Assembly: GCF_009389715.1 (NCBI RefSeq)
Contig: NW_024067850.1
Location: forward strand, 310,001-374,000
Length of the DNA: 64,000 nt
Source: Phoenix dactylifera
Lineage: Eukaryota; Streptophyta; Magnoliopsida; Arecales; Arecaceae
Reading direction: 5' to 3'
Notes under the pieces: model-generated
Databases searched by the model: none
What the model saw: the letters and a program-made list of their open reading frames with translations, nothing else
Told to the model about the DNA's origin: nothing
Position numbers and translations under genes: made by a program
Shown here: one piece after another, positions 34,761-47,200 of the stretch
Layout: every line of letters starts with the position of its first letter
How positions within the stretch are numbered: the first letter of the stretch is position 1

Positions 34761-35077
34761 GTGCGTCATGTTCCGCTTTCTGCTTGTCGTGGCATTCAAA
34801 ATTGTTTAGCGAAGATGAGCATTTTAGGCTCCCAGCAAGGTCCAAAATTTGGAAGACGAGGCCAAAGTGCAAACTTCCATGGAAGTAAGACGAGAAGGCT
34901 TCAAGTGGCGTGAATGTTCAACATAACGTAACTTGTTACATCAAACTTTGCTATTCTTTCTCTTTGTTCAGTCAGAGTCTTCACAATTCTATAGGGATGT
35001 TGGAGAGTTGTTGTTTGATTTTAGTTCATATTAATCTTCAATTTTTTTGAGAGTATAGATTGAACCTTTTCTACTAA

Positions 35078-35537
35078 GGGCTCGTTTGGTTCGCAGAAAA
35101 CATTTTTCATCCTAAAAATATAATTCCTAAAAAGCAAATTTCTAAAAAGAGAATGATTGAAAAAATACTTTTAGCATGTTTGGTTGGTAATAAGAAAGTG
35201 ACAGATTTTCAAAATGCTTATATTTGGTGGACCATCTAATATTTTGAAAAAGTTATGTATAATTTCTATTATATCCTTAATAAAAATTAGGTATTTAATA
35301 CCTATGTTGAAAAGATTTTTTAAAAAAATAGAAAAAATAATTTTCGGCTCAAAAAAAATAACTTTTTTATGTTTCTCATGAAAAATATTTTTTCATGAAA
35401 CGTTAGAATCATATTTACATAGGAATACAACTTTTCTATCTCTCTTCTTTTAAAACTTCAACCAAACAAAAATCATTTCATTACTTTTTCGTTGATCATA
35501 TTTTTCTCTCTTTTTTTCCTACGAACCAAATGAGCCC
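35078..35537. mobile_element. Harbinger/Tourist-like MITE, complete copy
   Basis: A 460-bp element begins GGGCTCGTTTGGTTCGCAG and ends with CGAACCAAATGAGCCC. It is flanked by TAA on both sides (35075-35077 and 35538-35540), the 3-bp target duplication typical of PIF/Harbinger transposons. The interior is AT-rich and has no coding capacity. Related copies lie at 9075-13254 and, nested, at 42706-43629. Confidence 0.88.
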
Positions 35538-35928
35538 TAAATCTTATGCGAGGGAGGAATAATTTACGAATCTCAAATGGATCATTCCTTTGCCCATGAA
35601 ATTTAGAGCGCATATCACGTGGACATGATCCAAGTTCTAGAATGTCTGCAAGACTGCAACCAACAAGAAACAAATTATTCAGGTCCGTAGTATTTCTGAC
35701 TAGCAGAGTCCGACAAAATTCTAATCAATATCTTATTTGATCAATTTAAATGAGATGCAGCACGGGAAAAAAAAAGAAGAAGAAGAGAAAAGAGAAGAAA
35801 AGGAAAATGCAAGAATGTGCATCTCTCCCAGCAAACTCTAGATAAACATGGAACAAAACTGGCTGCCTAAACTAAACCGGAGCTTGGAGACTGGCAATCG
35901 CCAAAGAAGTACTCGCCAAACCGATGAT
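35538..35928. other. 3' flank of the arabinogalactan protein gene
   Basis: This should include the 3' untranslated region next to 35928. No other feature was seen. Confidence 0.5.
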
Positions 35929-36855
35929 TTAACTAGAGAGCACCAGGAAGGCGGCCCCCATGGCACCTGCAAGGCCAGCTACAGCGGCAACATGCCGAGC
36001 ACCCGAAGAGTCGTCATTGGGAGCCTTGGCGCTCGGGACATCCGCGACACGACCAGAAGGAGAGCGCGTCGGTGATCCACCGGCGACCATAGGAGGAGCC
36101 GCCCGAGGCGCTGGAGGACGCACCACCACCGGCTGCGGCGACGCAGCTTCTGATGGGGATGGCGACCTGTACGATGGCGACCGCGCGGGGGCCATCGACC
36201 ACCCTCGCGGTGCAAACGCCGGCACGGGTGCCATCCTTGGTGCGCCCATAGAAGGCCCTGGAGCCATTCTAGGCGCAGGGAATGGCGAGGTTGGTGCGGG
36301 GGATGGCGACGAGGAGCCACTGCTGTTGGAAATCCCGAGGCCAGGAGGGGTGATGACGCCGCTGATCTTGAGCACCGAGATGTTGTACGGATGCGTGACT
36401 AAAACTCCGACAAACCGAGCATCAAGGTTGGAGCCGGGTGCGGCGGAGCCTAGTGCGATCTGGCCGTTGCCCATGTCGGTCACGTTAAGGAAGCCATTCT
36501 GGCCGGTGGCGAGCCCGCTGGCCTGGAAGAGGGTGGCGAGGATGGCACTCCTGTTGGAAAGCCTTGTGATCTTGTCGCGATCGAAGTAGTCGAGAACGAC
36601 ATGGAGTGCAAGGACCTTCTTAAGGACGTCCGTAGGTAGGTTGGAGACGGAGGAGAGGGCGGCATTGTTGACAGCGAGGACGGTGACGGTTTGGCGGCTA
36701 TTGATCTCTGAGGCGAGCTGGGTCCGGGTGAGGAGGTTGTTTAAGTTGGAGAAGTCGGAGAATTGGCCGAGGATCTGGGTTATGTTAAAGGCCGTCGCAG
36801 CGGGAAAGAGGAGGAAGGGGAGGAAGAAGAAGATGGTGCGGAATTTAGAAGCCAT
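35929..36855 (-). CDS. FLA: Fasciclin-like arabinogalactan protein (single FAS1 domain)
   Basis: The intronless 308-aa product is a secreted, probably GPI-anchored cell-surface proteoglycan of the plant FLA family, linked to cell adhesion and wall or pollen development. A signal peptide covers residues 1-22, ending ATA before FNIT. One FAS1 domain spans about 25-170, with the H1-like stretch VTVLAVNNAAL (57-67) and the end motif YNISVLKISGVI (157-168). A long Pro/Ala/Ser-rich arabinogalactan region (about 182-265, many AP and SP pairs) follows. The C-terminus DDSSGA plus a hydrophobic tail (289-307) fits a GPI signal. N-glycosylation sites include NIT24, NRS101 and NVT124. The frame stays open upstream to 37158, but the Met at 36855 is chosen because the signal peptide starts there and a TATA-like site lies just upstream. 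One FAS1 domain and a long AGP tail resemble the FLA3/FLA14 group. Confidence 0.93.
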   Translation of the reverse strand: MASKFRTIFFFLPFLLFPAATAFNITQILGQFSDFSNLNNLLTRTQLASEINSRQTVTVLAVNNAALSSVSNLPTDVLKKVLALHVVLDYFDRDKITRLSNRSAILATLFQASGLATGQNGFLNVTDMGNGQIALGSAAPGSNLDARFVGVLVTHPYNISVLKISGVITPPGLGISNSSGSSSPSPAPTSPFPAPRMAPGPSMGAPRMAPVPAFAPRGWSMAPARSPSYRSPSPSEAASPQPVVVRPPAPRAAPPMVAGGSPTRSPSGRVADVPSAKAPNDDSSGARHVAAVAGLAGAMGAAFLVLSS

Positions 36856-38223
36856 GGTTAGGGTCCTGCGGAGCTGTGAAGTAGGGAAGAGAGGGAGACA
36901 TATATAAAGAGATGAGAGAGGTGGGGGATTAGCAGTTAACTGAATGCTCCATATTTGGGGATTTTGTCCCGCCAAACAAGGAGGAGGGAGGATTGGTCCG
37001 GATGGAAGGATCGGAGGGGAGTGTCTCAAGTTCGGACAGTTGAAAGAGCTACGTGACCGTTGGAAGGTGGCTCCTAATTTTCTTGGGGTACAGAGTTGTG
37101 GGTCAACAGAGGGAGCTTGACTTTTTCTTTGGGCACCATTTGGGCGTTTCGGGACCATGTGGATCCACCTTCCTAGATCCTCTTACTATGTTGTTCGTGT
37201 CGTGCGAAACGATTCGGTCCTAGCTCCGGATCTGGCCACCGGACTCCGTTTGAATTAGGAGAGGTAAATTAGGAACAAATTTTAGAGAGACAGGAGACAA
37301 ACTTTTGTCTGTGATGTCAACTTACTTTGTTTCTACGTGTTTCTACGACCTCCTTGAATTCATTTGTTTTGACAAAGACAAGGATTTCACAAAATGAAAA
37401 AAAATATATCTGAAATTAAGGAGAATATTAAGATAAATGAAATGAGAATAGTTATTTTCTAGTTTGGTATGATTCTTTTTGATGTATTCATTGAGGCACA
37501 TATAGTGATATTGATAAGCACCCACGTGTTTATGTAATCGAAAATGTAATGAGTTTTGATGGACCCAGTGGCTAAAGGTTTCATTCTTGAAAATCAAAAG
37601 GTACAGGTACTTCAAGTCCTTAGGAATAAGAAGTTTGGGTGGAGATAATATGAAATTAGTTTTAAGAAGCATAAGATCAGAGAAGAAACCTATTTATGAT
37701 TCCATGTATAATCATTACTAAAATGCACAGAAATTACAACCTCTGAATGGGAAAACTAATTCAAACTAAAAACTTTGTTTGTGAAACTAAAACGTAACAT
37801 AATATCTGTGCACTTGAGCCGAAAAGAAAGCTCGCCAGCTTCTAATGATAATGCATCGTATAATTTATTCAAGAGAGGAAAATCTTCAAAGGTTCGGCTG
37901 GAGAGAACTAAGCATGGTACTCAGAAAAAATAAAATTAAAAAATAATGGAAAATGCAGTCATATAATGCTCGAAAAGATATCTCATTGTTAATCAATTAA
38001 ACCAATTTGAAAATGTACACCTGTATTAGTTAATGAGACAATAATGATGTTCACAACTTAGGCACCTCTTCTCTCTTTGTTTAGTCTACATACCGGACGC
38101 TGTGAGAGAGTTGCCAAGGAAAAATGCTGTTAGACAATAGGCATCCCCTTGAGTTAATGCAAAATCTATGGAGCAATCATTTTCTTTTCCAGTTCTTGCA
38201 GCAGCTTGATCCAGAGCCCAAGG
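36856..38223. other. FLA promoter and spacer to the transferase gene
   Basis: Positions 36856-37250 are GC-balanced promoter-like DNA. From about 37300 the region is AT-rich with no gene recognised. Bases just below 38224 belong to the 3' flank of the transferase gene. Confidence 0.5.
36901..36910 (-). promoter_or_regulatory. Possible TATA box of the FLA gene
   Basis: The minus strand reads TTTATATATG about 45 bases upstream of the chosen start codon. It would give a very short leader. It supports the start at 36855 over the upstream in-frame Met. Confidence 0.4.
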
Positions 38224-38317
38224 TCATCTCATAATATTTTTGACTGCATCCATTTCTGTAACACATTCATTCATCTAATAATATTTTTGACTGCAGCCGT
38301 TTCTGTAACACATTCAT
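38224..38317 (-). repeat. 47-bp tandem duplication over the transferase stop codon
   Basis: 38271-38317 holds the last codons and the stop of the transferase gene. 38224-38270 repeats it with four substitutions. In gene sense both copies begin GAATGTGTTACAGAAA and end AGATGA. The first copy is the coding end (ECVTETAAVKNIIR stop). The second would encode ECVTEMDAVKNIMR stop but lies behind the first stop and in a different frame offset (47 is not a multiple of 3). Confidence 0.95.
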
Positions 38318-41300
38318 CTTCTACGAAGGGAAGCGTTCTCCATACTTCCAATTTCAGAGAGTTGTTCTCTCTATCTGCTGTAGGCAAAAAGATTTAAGAA
38401 AGAAAAACAATTTAAGTTCCTAAGCTAGTTCGAAACTGCCTGAAGTTCTAAAAACTACCTGGATCTTTTACATCCCTCTCCATGCAAACTGCTGCATAAT
38501 GAGAATTATTAAGTTCAAAGAGGGCAAAGTGCCATCTGTTCATGAGGATTCCGGGATGATCAACAGCTTCCACAACTATTCTGGATGCCTGATGCCATCA
38601 TGGGAGAGGAGTCAGGTGCATCAAAATTGGCAATTTGCTTCGGTAAACAACTGTGGTTGCTAATGTATAAATATATATGTTGAGAAACCACAAAACTACA
38701 GAAAAGTACTTGAGAGAGAGAGTAAAAGGAAAAGACATAGAGGTACCAAGATACAGTTAAACAGTTAGACATACATCAGATTTTGATTCCCCAGTAACTT
38801 GCTTGCTGTTGCTTGCTTCCAACCGAATTGTGAAATCCTTGAAAGGTGCTCCTGAAAACCCCCTTCCAAGAGCCTTGACATATGCCTCCTAAAAGTTGGA
38901 AAAGCTAGTTGAGTTTTTATGCTTACAGATGCTACAGGTCAAATATCACACAGCAATTGCATGCATGACCAACAAAATACTAGTTATCTGTTGAATATCC
39001 CAAAAAAAAATTGTGTAAAGATGAAACCAGGGTTGCAACAGGATTGATTTCACATATAAAGCTGATAGCAGAAGTTGAGAAATAAGTTAAGCAAACATGA
39101 GCAAAATAATCAATAATATGAAAGAATGTGGACCTTTAGGAACCTCACTCACTTTAAGGGTCCACAATCTAATGAACTCATGTCGCTGACTCTCAAGATC
39201 TGCTAAAGTTCTCAGGTATGCAACTTCAACAGGAGAAAAATAACGGCGAGCAAGAGACAGGATATTATTTCTCGTCTTCCGTTGTTTTTCTTCGATATCA
39301 ACGCCAATCTGTTAAAGCCATAATCCAATCAAACATGTTAGCTACAACATTTTATTAAAGTGAATAAAACAACTTTTTGTGGATAATGAATGGGATCAGA
39401 ATACTACTGGCAGATCCAAAGCTACACCGCAGGCAATCATGGTAGATGTATGTGAAATATTGAATTGCAAGGGTGGTGGGGCCCAAAGATCATATTTATT
39501 CCACTCTACCTGAGAACGTGGCTAATTTCAGTATGAATTTTACTATTAATAAGAGTAAAGCTAAATGAAAAATTCAAGTAGCTTAAATCCATACAAGAAT
39601 TTAGTGAAAATATAGTACATGGCTGAAATCAGTCACCAATTGACAATTACCTCAGGCTTCCCAAATCTATTCTTCCTGAATTTGAATGATTTTGGACTCA
39701 CTCTACAATCTGTATCTAATCTAACAATGAACAAAATTAACCGTCAGTGATCATATGTTTGCAAACTATTATTGCTATAGTGCTATTTCAACCCATGAAA
39801 TAAAACCAATTATGCAATAGTGCCCAAAAGCATGCCTATTGCTGTAGATACCAAAGCTAGTCTGCACATGCTACGCGGCCATTTTGTCATTTTAAGAATA
39901 AAAAATTTCTGAAATTTTAAGCTGGTAACCAACTTTACTAATCATAGGTGGTCACTGATGAACTGAAGTTGAACAAACAAGAGCAAAATCTGCTACGTAA
40001 GAACTTAGAAAATACGTACATAAACTAACCACATTATTTATGAATCACTAGCCTGCCATACGGCGATGCAGTGGGAGAGGATGATAGACAGCTCATATGG
40101 CTCACATCCACTACTGATTAGCAAGAACTTAATTATTATTCGATAAACAATACAAATCAATCAACTTACAGCAAGCAGGGATAAAAATAGTCACTAAAGC
40201 TCACCAAGTCGGCTGCTTAGTTGTTGAAGCCAATCACTCAGATGCAGGAAAAATATTTCGGCTTATAACGAGCTAACATCCAGCAAGAAAGGCTGAAATA
40301 GGCTTGATAAACCAACGAATGACTGGTTCCCAGAAGAGTGATTGCACAAAAGCTAGAGTGATTAAGAACTGTATACTTCATAAAGGACATAATGGGTTCA
40401 CTGATGTTTTGCAATAACTAACTGATCACTTGGCTTTTTAGTAGATTTTGGATTAAAAATAGCCTCAAGCTCAAGCCTTGATGCCCTTGGGCCAAGAGCA
40501 ACACAGAGATTTGGGGGATTTTAGCTGGGTATGAAGATACAAGACACACTGTGGCAATATAGTTTGACATCCATATTAAAAAAAAGATATTGGGTTGGTG
40601 GAGCAATGTCTTAATATGTTGCACGCCAATCAAATGCTGATGTAGCACACACACCCATGCCAAAACTAGCAGGTTCATCTGTGGCAAGCATGCAATATTA
40701 CGATCAACCTTGGTTATACTTGCAAATTGCTGGTTCCTTGTTATATTTAAGTTATCCATTTATTTATTTTTTGGGATAAAATTTACATGGCCCAGTTGAC
40801 CTAGTATAATTTTGAACTAGGTCAAATTTTGCAGCACTCTGTCTGTCATCATAGGCGTATCTAAAAATATCAGAAGCACTTCTTCAGCCTTTAAGATCAC
40901 AAAGAAAGGTTTGCATATAAGTCAAAAGAAAGGTTTGCATATCAGCCAAAAGAAATATGGAACTGCTTGGTTTTCTATTCACTTAGTAGCTTTGGTCAGT
41001 TTCTACCAAAGCAATACATTAAATCCACTCAGCCAATTTGTGGTTCCATCAGAAATTGACCAGTTTCAGTTAAAATCAACATATGTAAGGCTACAAGTCT
41101 CATTATACATGTTTCTTGACTGAACTTGCTAATTGGTGATAATTTCAGCCCAAAGGAAGCATTTGCCAAGAAAAAGTCTCAAATTAATTGTGTTTGAGTA
41201 ATTTCAAAAGCATAAAGGTGTTGGATTTAACTTGCAAGACATTTAGCGGAAAATAGTCTTTTAAACATTTTGTTGTATTAGTGTCTTATAGTTTTATGGA

Positions 41301-42397
41301 CTAAGCAAGATCATAAATATCATGCTTACAACTCATGGAGTACCACAAAGCATCTGAAATTGACAACTATGACATTTAACTTTAAAAACAAAAAAAAAAA
41401 AAACATGCTATACGAACATGAATGCATAAATTTAGTATATAATATCCTCACAAAGCAATGACTATAGTTTCAAAATGACATCTTATATATCATTCTCATT
41501 ACCATTGTTCATCTAAATTTTCTCTAATTTTTTATAATTCTAATTGTCTTAAGTCATTTACATTTTTAATGAGCTTTCAGAACATTGACATAACACATAA
41601 TCCACCAAAGGTTTGCACCAACATGACATGCTTCAAATGGTATGCAATTCACCTCCTTGAATTATTTTGTTTTTTTTATTTTTCTGAATTTACACCATCT
41701 TTGGCCAATGGAGGAGAAAATGAACTCCTCAAAACATTTATAGACGGAACTTAAAAACAGAGCTATTGTCCTAAACAATAGTTGAAGAATGGCCATGGAA
41801 CTGCATATTAAATGATTATATCTCTTCTGGAGACGAGATGTAAGAGATGCACATCTATGCTTATATTCGCAGATGAAACTAACTAGAGAACAGTGAAAAA
41901 ATAAATTGGACCATACATCTTGCAAGAGTGGTGCGCACCAAGGCTCGCGCTAGTAGGGCACCTTTCTGAAGCCTCTCTCCGTTCATACGTAAAACGCTTT
42001 GTCTTTCGCACGGAGAAAGGAGATCCATATACTGGTTCAGAAGGGAAGCATCCTTCAACTGATCAGGTACCACATACCAGAGATGTGTTTCCCTGCAATC
42101 ATATTATTTCCAAAGAATTTAGGTCTTAAGCATATTATTACGCATACAAAGGAAGAAGAAAAATATCGTCTAATCTGATTCAATCATCTTATACCACGAA
42201 GCTAGTTAGTACGTGCCCTAAATGAATCGCGTAAAAGACTAAAATTTGTAGAGAAAAAAGAAGCGGAGGATAGAGGAAGAGGAATACCTCGGAGATGGGA
42301 GCGGCGCAGGCAGCAGAGGCGGCGGAGACGCGAGCGGACGACGAGCAAGGCTATTCGAGTGCAGCGGTAACATATTCCTGCGGAGCAACCAAGACAT
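38271..42397 (-). CDS. 4'-phosphopantetheinyl transferase (Sfp type)
   Basis: Eight exons: 42397-42288, 42092-41917, 39715-39651, 39509-39405, 39308-39153, 38888-38775, 38588-38459 and 38377-38271. They give 963 bases (320 aa) with every border in phase. The enzyme moves phosphopantetheine from coenzyme A onto a serine of acyl carrier proteins, switching them on for fatty acid synthesis. Family motifs are WYVVPDQL near the N-terminus, ALLARALVRTTLAR, FGKPE, FNISHTSTMIACGV, the Mg-binding IGVDIE (153-158) and WTLKEAYVKALGRG (from 201), with Lys204 and Glu205. The N-terminus (MSWLLRRNMLPLHSNSLARR and then Pro-rich) is Arg/Ser-rich and lacks acid residues for 36 positions, so an organelle transit peptide is likely. 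Intron 2 is 2.2 kb. Which carrier proteins it serves is not shown by the sequence. Confidence 0.93.
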
Positions 42398-42705
42398 GCA
42401 CTCACTTCCGATCTCCCTCCCTCCCTTCCTCCTCTCCTAATTCCAACCCCTTCTGCTGAGGTTGGACCAACCAAAGGTAGAAGAAAGGGATTCGTAGAAG
42501 GGTGGGCACCCGTTATATTAGATCCGACCCGCTAACCGTACCCGATCCGGTTGCCTTCTTGTTTAATTCGAAAATTTCTCAGATCTTTACCGGCCCGCGG
42601 AAGCGAAGCGTGCATGGGCTATGATTACGATTACGACCACCCGTTAACTTTAGCCGCTTTATTTTGAAGTGGAGGAACCGTCACACTACGTCGAGATCCA
42701 ACTAA

Positions 42706-43629
42706 GGGCTCGTTTGGTTCGCGGAAAGCATTTTCCTTTCTAGGAATATGATTCCTGAAAAACAAATTTCTAGAAAGAAGATACCTAGGAAAGTACTTTT
42801 GGCATGTTTGGTTGATCATGGAAAAGTGACAAATTTCCAAGATGCTTATGTTTGGTTGGCCATCCACTTTCCTAGAAAAGTTATATATAATTCCTATTAT
42901 GCCCTTAATAAAAATTAGGTTTTTAATGCCTCTTTAATGCTTCTTTAATGCTGAAGGGACTTTTTGGAAAAAAGTAAAAATGGAGCGATTTCCGCCTCAT
43001 GGGAAAGTAACTTTCCCATTAAGGGCTCGTTTGGTTCGCAGGAAAAGGAGGGGGGAAAGTGTGGTCAACGGGAAAGTAATGAAATGCCTCTTGTTTGGTT
43101 GGAGTTTTCAAAGGAGAGAGATGGGAAAGTTGTATTCCCATGGGAATATGATTCCCACATTTCATGGGAAAGTCTTTCCCATGAGAAACATGGGAAAGTT
43201 ACTTTCCCATGAGGTGGGAATCACTCCTTTTTTATTTTTTCCCAAAAAGACCCTTCAGCATTAAAGAAGCATTAAAGAGGCATTAAAGACCTAATTTTTA
43301 TTAAGGGCATAATAGGAATTATACATAACTTTCCTAGGAAAGTGGATGGTCAACCAAACATAAGCACTTTGGAAATTTGTCACTTTCCCATGGTTAACCA
43401 AACATGCCAAAAGTACTTTCCTAGGTATTCTCTTCCCAGGAATCAGATTCCTAGGAGGGAAAATACTTCCCGCGAACCAAACGAGCCCTAAATGTGGGAA
43501 TCACATTCCCATGGGAATACAACTTTCCCTTCTCTCTCCTTTGAAAACTCCAACCAAACAAGAGGCATTTCATTACTTTCCCGTTGACCACACTTTCCCC
43601 CCTTCTTTTCCCGCGAACCAAACGAGCCC
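42706..43629. mobile_element. MITE with a second copy of the same family inside it
   Basis: The outer element is 42706-43022 plus 43492-43629 (455 bp without the insert), flanked by TAA (42703-42705 and 43630-43632). It starts GGGCTCGTTTGGTTCGCGG and ends CGCGAACCAAACGAGCCC. It is the same Harbinger/Tourist-like family as 35078-35537 but much less diverged. It lies between the divergent starts of the transferase and coiled-coil genes. Confidence 0.88.
43023..43488 (-). mobile_element. Inner MITE copy, inserted in inverted orientation
   Basis: A 466-bp copy begins GGGCTCGTTTGGTTCGCAGG and ends CGCGAACCAAACGAGCCC, with TAA at 43020-43022 and 43489-43491. Its long arm (about 43200-43488) is the reverse complement of 42706-43018. 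Its short arm (43023-43155) is the reverse complement of 43492-43629. The two copies are therefore in opposite orientation, and together they form two interlocked inverted repeats. Confidence 0.88.
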
Positions 43630-43632
43630 TAA

Positions 43633-44295
43633 AAACACGCTTTCTGGACCGTCGGATTACCATCCAACGCAGAAGCTTTACGGCAAAGTCCGCATAAAAT
43701 AATCTATGGTTGTATGATAACACATGGGTGGAGGAACATAGTCCAAATAATCCCTTCGGAATGGTGAACATCAAAAGAGACGATTCAATTAACAAATTTG
43801 TTAATCTTTCGAAACACATGCACAATTTATAAGGCACCACAATCTTTTTAGAACCTATTCAATTATCTCAGCTAAGTCTTCTGACTCTAAGTTTTACTCT
43901 AAAATTTGATGCCTTGAAGATATGCCGCCCTTCTGTAGTAATCGGTCTAAATTTATGGTCCCTAATGCAACTCTAATATAACTTTTTGACAGGCTATTAT
44001 TAAAATTTATCTTTAGGTGGTCAGGACGTGGGGGGCCTCAAGATGCAAGGACATACTTGGGGCCTCCTAAGATCACAAACGGGTTGGTGATTGCTGACGC
44101 GTAGATATTTATATGGAAGGTTAACCAAGATCGGTAGCGTCTAGCACACGTGGCGCATGGTAGCAACAGCTGATATATAATTCACTCCCCAGTCGCATCC
44201 ATATTCAAATTTCCGGACAGCTCGTTCACGGATCACCTGGGAACCGGGAAGGCGTCGCCATTGTTCGCCGTACGAAGAAACTTTCGAGTCTCGAG
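43633..44295. other. Upstream region of the coiled-coil gene
   Basis: This spacer should hold the promoter and leader of the gene starting at 44296. No clear TATA box was picked. It is AT-rich to about 43980 and then more GC-balanced. Confidence 0.45.
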
Positions 44296-47200
44296 ATGTC
44301 CGCGACTCAGTCCGAGTGCGACCTCGGGGTAACTCTCTTCATTCCCTTTCTCGATCCGCTCTCGAAACCCCCTCTTCTCTCTTTTTCTCTTCGATCGGCA
44401 TCTTGGCTCACTTACTGCTCCAATGCAGGCAACTGGCGGGCCTCCTTTCGCGATTGGGTGAGGAGATCTCCCCCCTCGAGCGGCCTTCGGCCGGTCGATC
44501 TATGTTCCAGAACCCAGTTTCCGTTTTCTAGGGTTTTGACCCGATCTTGCAGGGAGTACACCTTCGCCGACGCCGGGAACCTGGAGCATTGCGCCAAGTA
44601 CCTCAACCAGACGCTAGTGACCTTCGGATTCCCAGCCTCACTGGATCTCTTTGCCACTGATCCCGTTCGTCATCTTGATCCGGCGGTCTATGTTTATTTT
44701 TCTGTGATTATCGATTTTTTTTACTTTTCTTGTTTTTTTGCTATAATGTTTCGTTCTTTCCTTTTTTCTCTTTAATATTTTTTGGTGGTAGGTTTCGATT
44801 TCAAGGACATGTAATTGCATCTATTCTCTACTTCAACAAAGGCAGCGCGACATTGAGTTTAGGGAGTCATCTAATGAGCAGAGGCAAAGGTGAATGTGTA
44901 ATTTACTTTTTTTTATCAGTTTCATCTTTCTTGGTGCCTTAATTTATGGGGATCCGATAATGTTATTCCAATTAGCTTGTACATGTAATAGAAGTCTAAA
45001 TCCAACCGTTTCCTTATCATAATTAATAGAATTTTGACTTATATGTGACACTGAATGAAATTTTTGGTCATTGCAAAGAGAAACTAGCATGTTGTCTTTC
45101 CCAGAATAAAGAATAGTTATAATGTCAATGGTGCTCTATTAATCAGGCTAGAGTTTGACAAGTTCAAGTTCATATATATACACAGTTACCAAATCGGAAA
45201 TGATTTTAGGGTTTTTTCAGTATTGGGCGCATTGCATTATGTTTGGGCTTCTTAATATTTGGTCATTTACTAGTGACTATCAAGATCAGGTTTCCCAGCA
45301 CTTTATCATCCCAATTTAAATGCTGATACTCTTTATATGAGTTGAGTATTAGTCTGTTACTGATCTGCCAAGGGGATCATGGTGCTTGTTTTTTCGGTCA
45401 TCCATCAACTTCTGAACCATAAATAGTTATGCACTGGATTTCCCATCTTTCTTGTTCGAAATGACTTATATGGATCTATAAACTGCATATTTTGGTGATG
45501 TGATTTATATTTTCACCTCAACTACTTGCATAACAGCATGATTTCACCATATCTTCTCCCAATCCTTTCAGCATGCAGCCTTTCACTCAACAGTTCCAGA
45601 AAATTGATGCAAGCAATGAAAGATATAATTGCAATGTGTACCTAAATAAATACATATCCATAATCAATTAAACTATTTTGTTTAGGGGATTTTCGTATCC
45701 TTCATTACATATATTTGTATGGCTGGTGACAATATGAAAGCATTTTTTGGGTGGTACACAGGAGGATTTAAGCTTTATGTGTTAATATTAGTCATCTGGA
45801 TTATTGTTCTGTGCCCAATTGGGTCTTCAAGATCTTTCCACTGGCCGAAGTCACCAAATTTAGTGCCAAAGCAGAAATAGTCTGTGAGATAATCCATGTT
45901 AGGAGCTGCTTAAATTGGATTAGTTTTCTTAATTATAACTGGAAGTGGACCGTTTTCACATCTACATTAGGAGCTACTTCATGCCATTTTAAGCTAATAA
46001 CGAAAGGCACTTTTTCTGATGGCACTGCTGTTGTATAATTATAGATTGCAGTCTGATTTATCAAGATTAGAGGCTAAGATTGAAAGGCTTGAGGCACAAT
46101 TAGCTGCAAAAGATCGAGAGCTAGCCACTTTAACCCGAATGGTTGGTTCATTGTTTTTCCTTCATATATCACTTCTTAAATGATGATGGAACAGTTAATC
46201 TTTGTAACTCTTTTATTATCATCAGGAGGCTAAACATACTGCAGCTTTGAAGGCTCAAATTGAAAAGTTGCAGCAGGAACGTGATGAATTTCAGCGAATG
46301 GTCATTGGTAATCAGGTGAGAAATATCTTATCATTGTGCCTCTGTCCCTTCTCCTTTCTGGCAAATATTCTTTCTTCTTCTTCTTCCTCTGCCCCAAACC
46401 CATCTCTCCTGATTCATTAATTTTCTTTGAAAAGCAAGTGCGCACGCAACAAATACATGAAATGAAGAAAAAAGAGAAGGAATACATAAAACTGCAGGTA
46501 ATGTTATTGCTATGATATACAGTTGCATAATCAGAAATTCATTTGGCAAAAGTTTTTGTTGATCATATCATGGAACATGCCAAAATGCATTTACTAAATA
46601 ACTGGGGGTATTAATCTGTTGTTTTGCAGGAGAGGCTAAACCAAGTGCTAATGGAGAAAAAGAAGGAATCTCGGTCAGGGATGGAGATAATGAACTTACT
46701 GCAGGTTTTGTTAAAGTTATTTTTATTATCAATTTATAGTTCTAACAAGCAGCTACATCCACAAATGCAGTCTTCGAATATTCTTCATATTGAATTTGAT
46801 TACACCAATCCTCATGCGCTTCGCATCACATTTTTTAAAACCTTTTTGGGCTTTCAATTCTACTTTTGGATACCCAGTACAGCTTTTTGATGCTTCAGGT
46901 AATTAAGAATATTTCCACCTGATGTTGCTTGTTGTTGATGGCAACAGAAAGAAGGGCGTCAGCGTGGAACATGGAATGGAAAGAAGGCTGACAATGATTT
47001 CTATAAAATGATTGTAAGAAAGATCCAACTCAGTCAAGTGATGCATGCAGTCGGTTATTTCCTTAATGTCTTACATGGTACCAATAGGTTGATGCATATG
47101 AAGTAAAGAAGCAAGAGCTGATGGCAGAGAACTCTGATTTGCGGGCTTTACTACGTTCTATGCAGGTAGAAGCATGTAATAATAAGCTGTTAAGAGTTTT

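Noticed and set aside
35960-36589. A 209-codon open frame opposite the FLA gene
   Set aside because: It is the shadow of the GC-rich Pro/Ala coding region on the other strand; the FLA frame has a signal peptide, FAS1 domain and GPI signal.
36856-37158. Upstream in-frame extension of the FLA gene
   Set aside because: The extra 101 residues have no family match and would bury the signal peptide; a TATA-like site lies inside this stretch.
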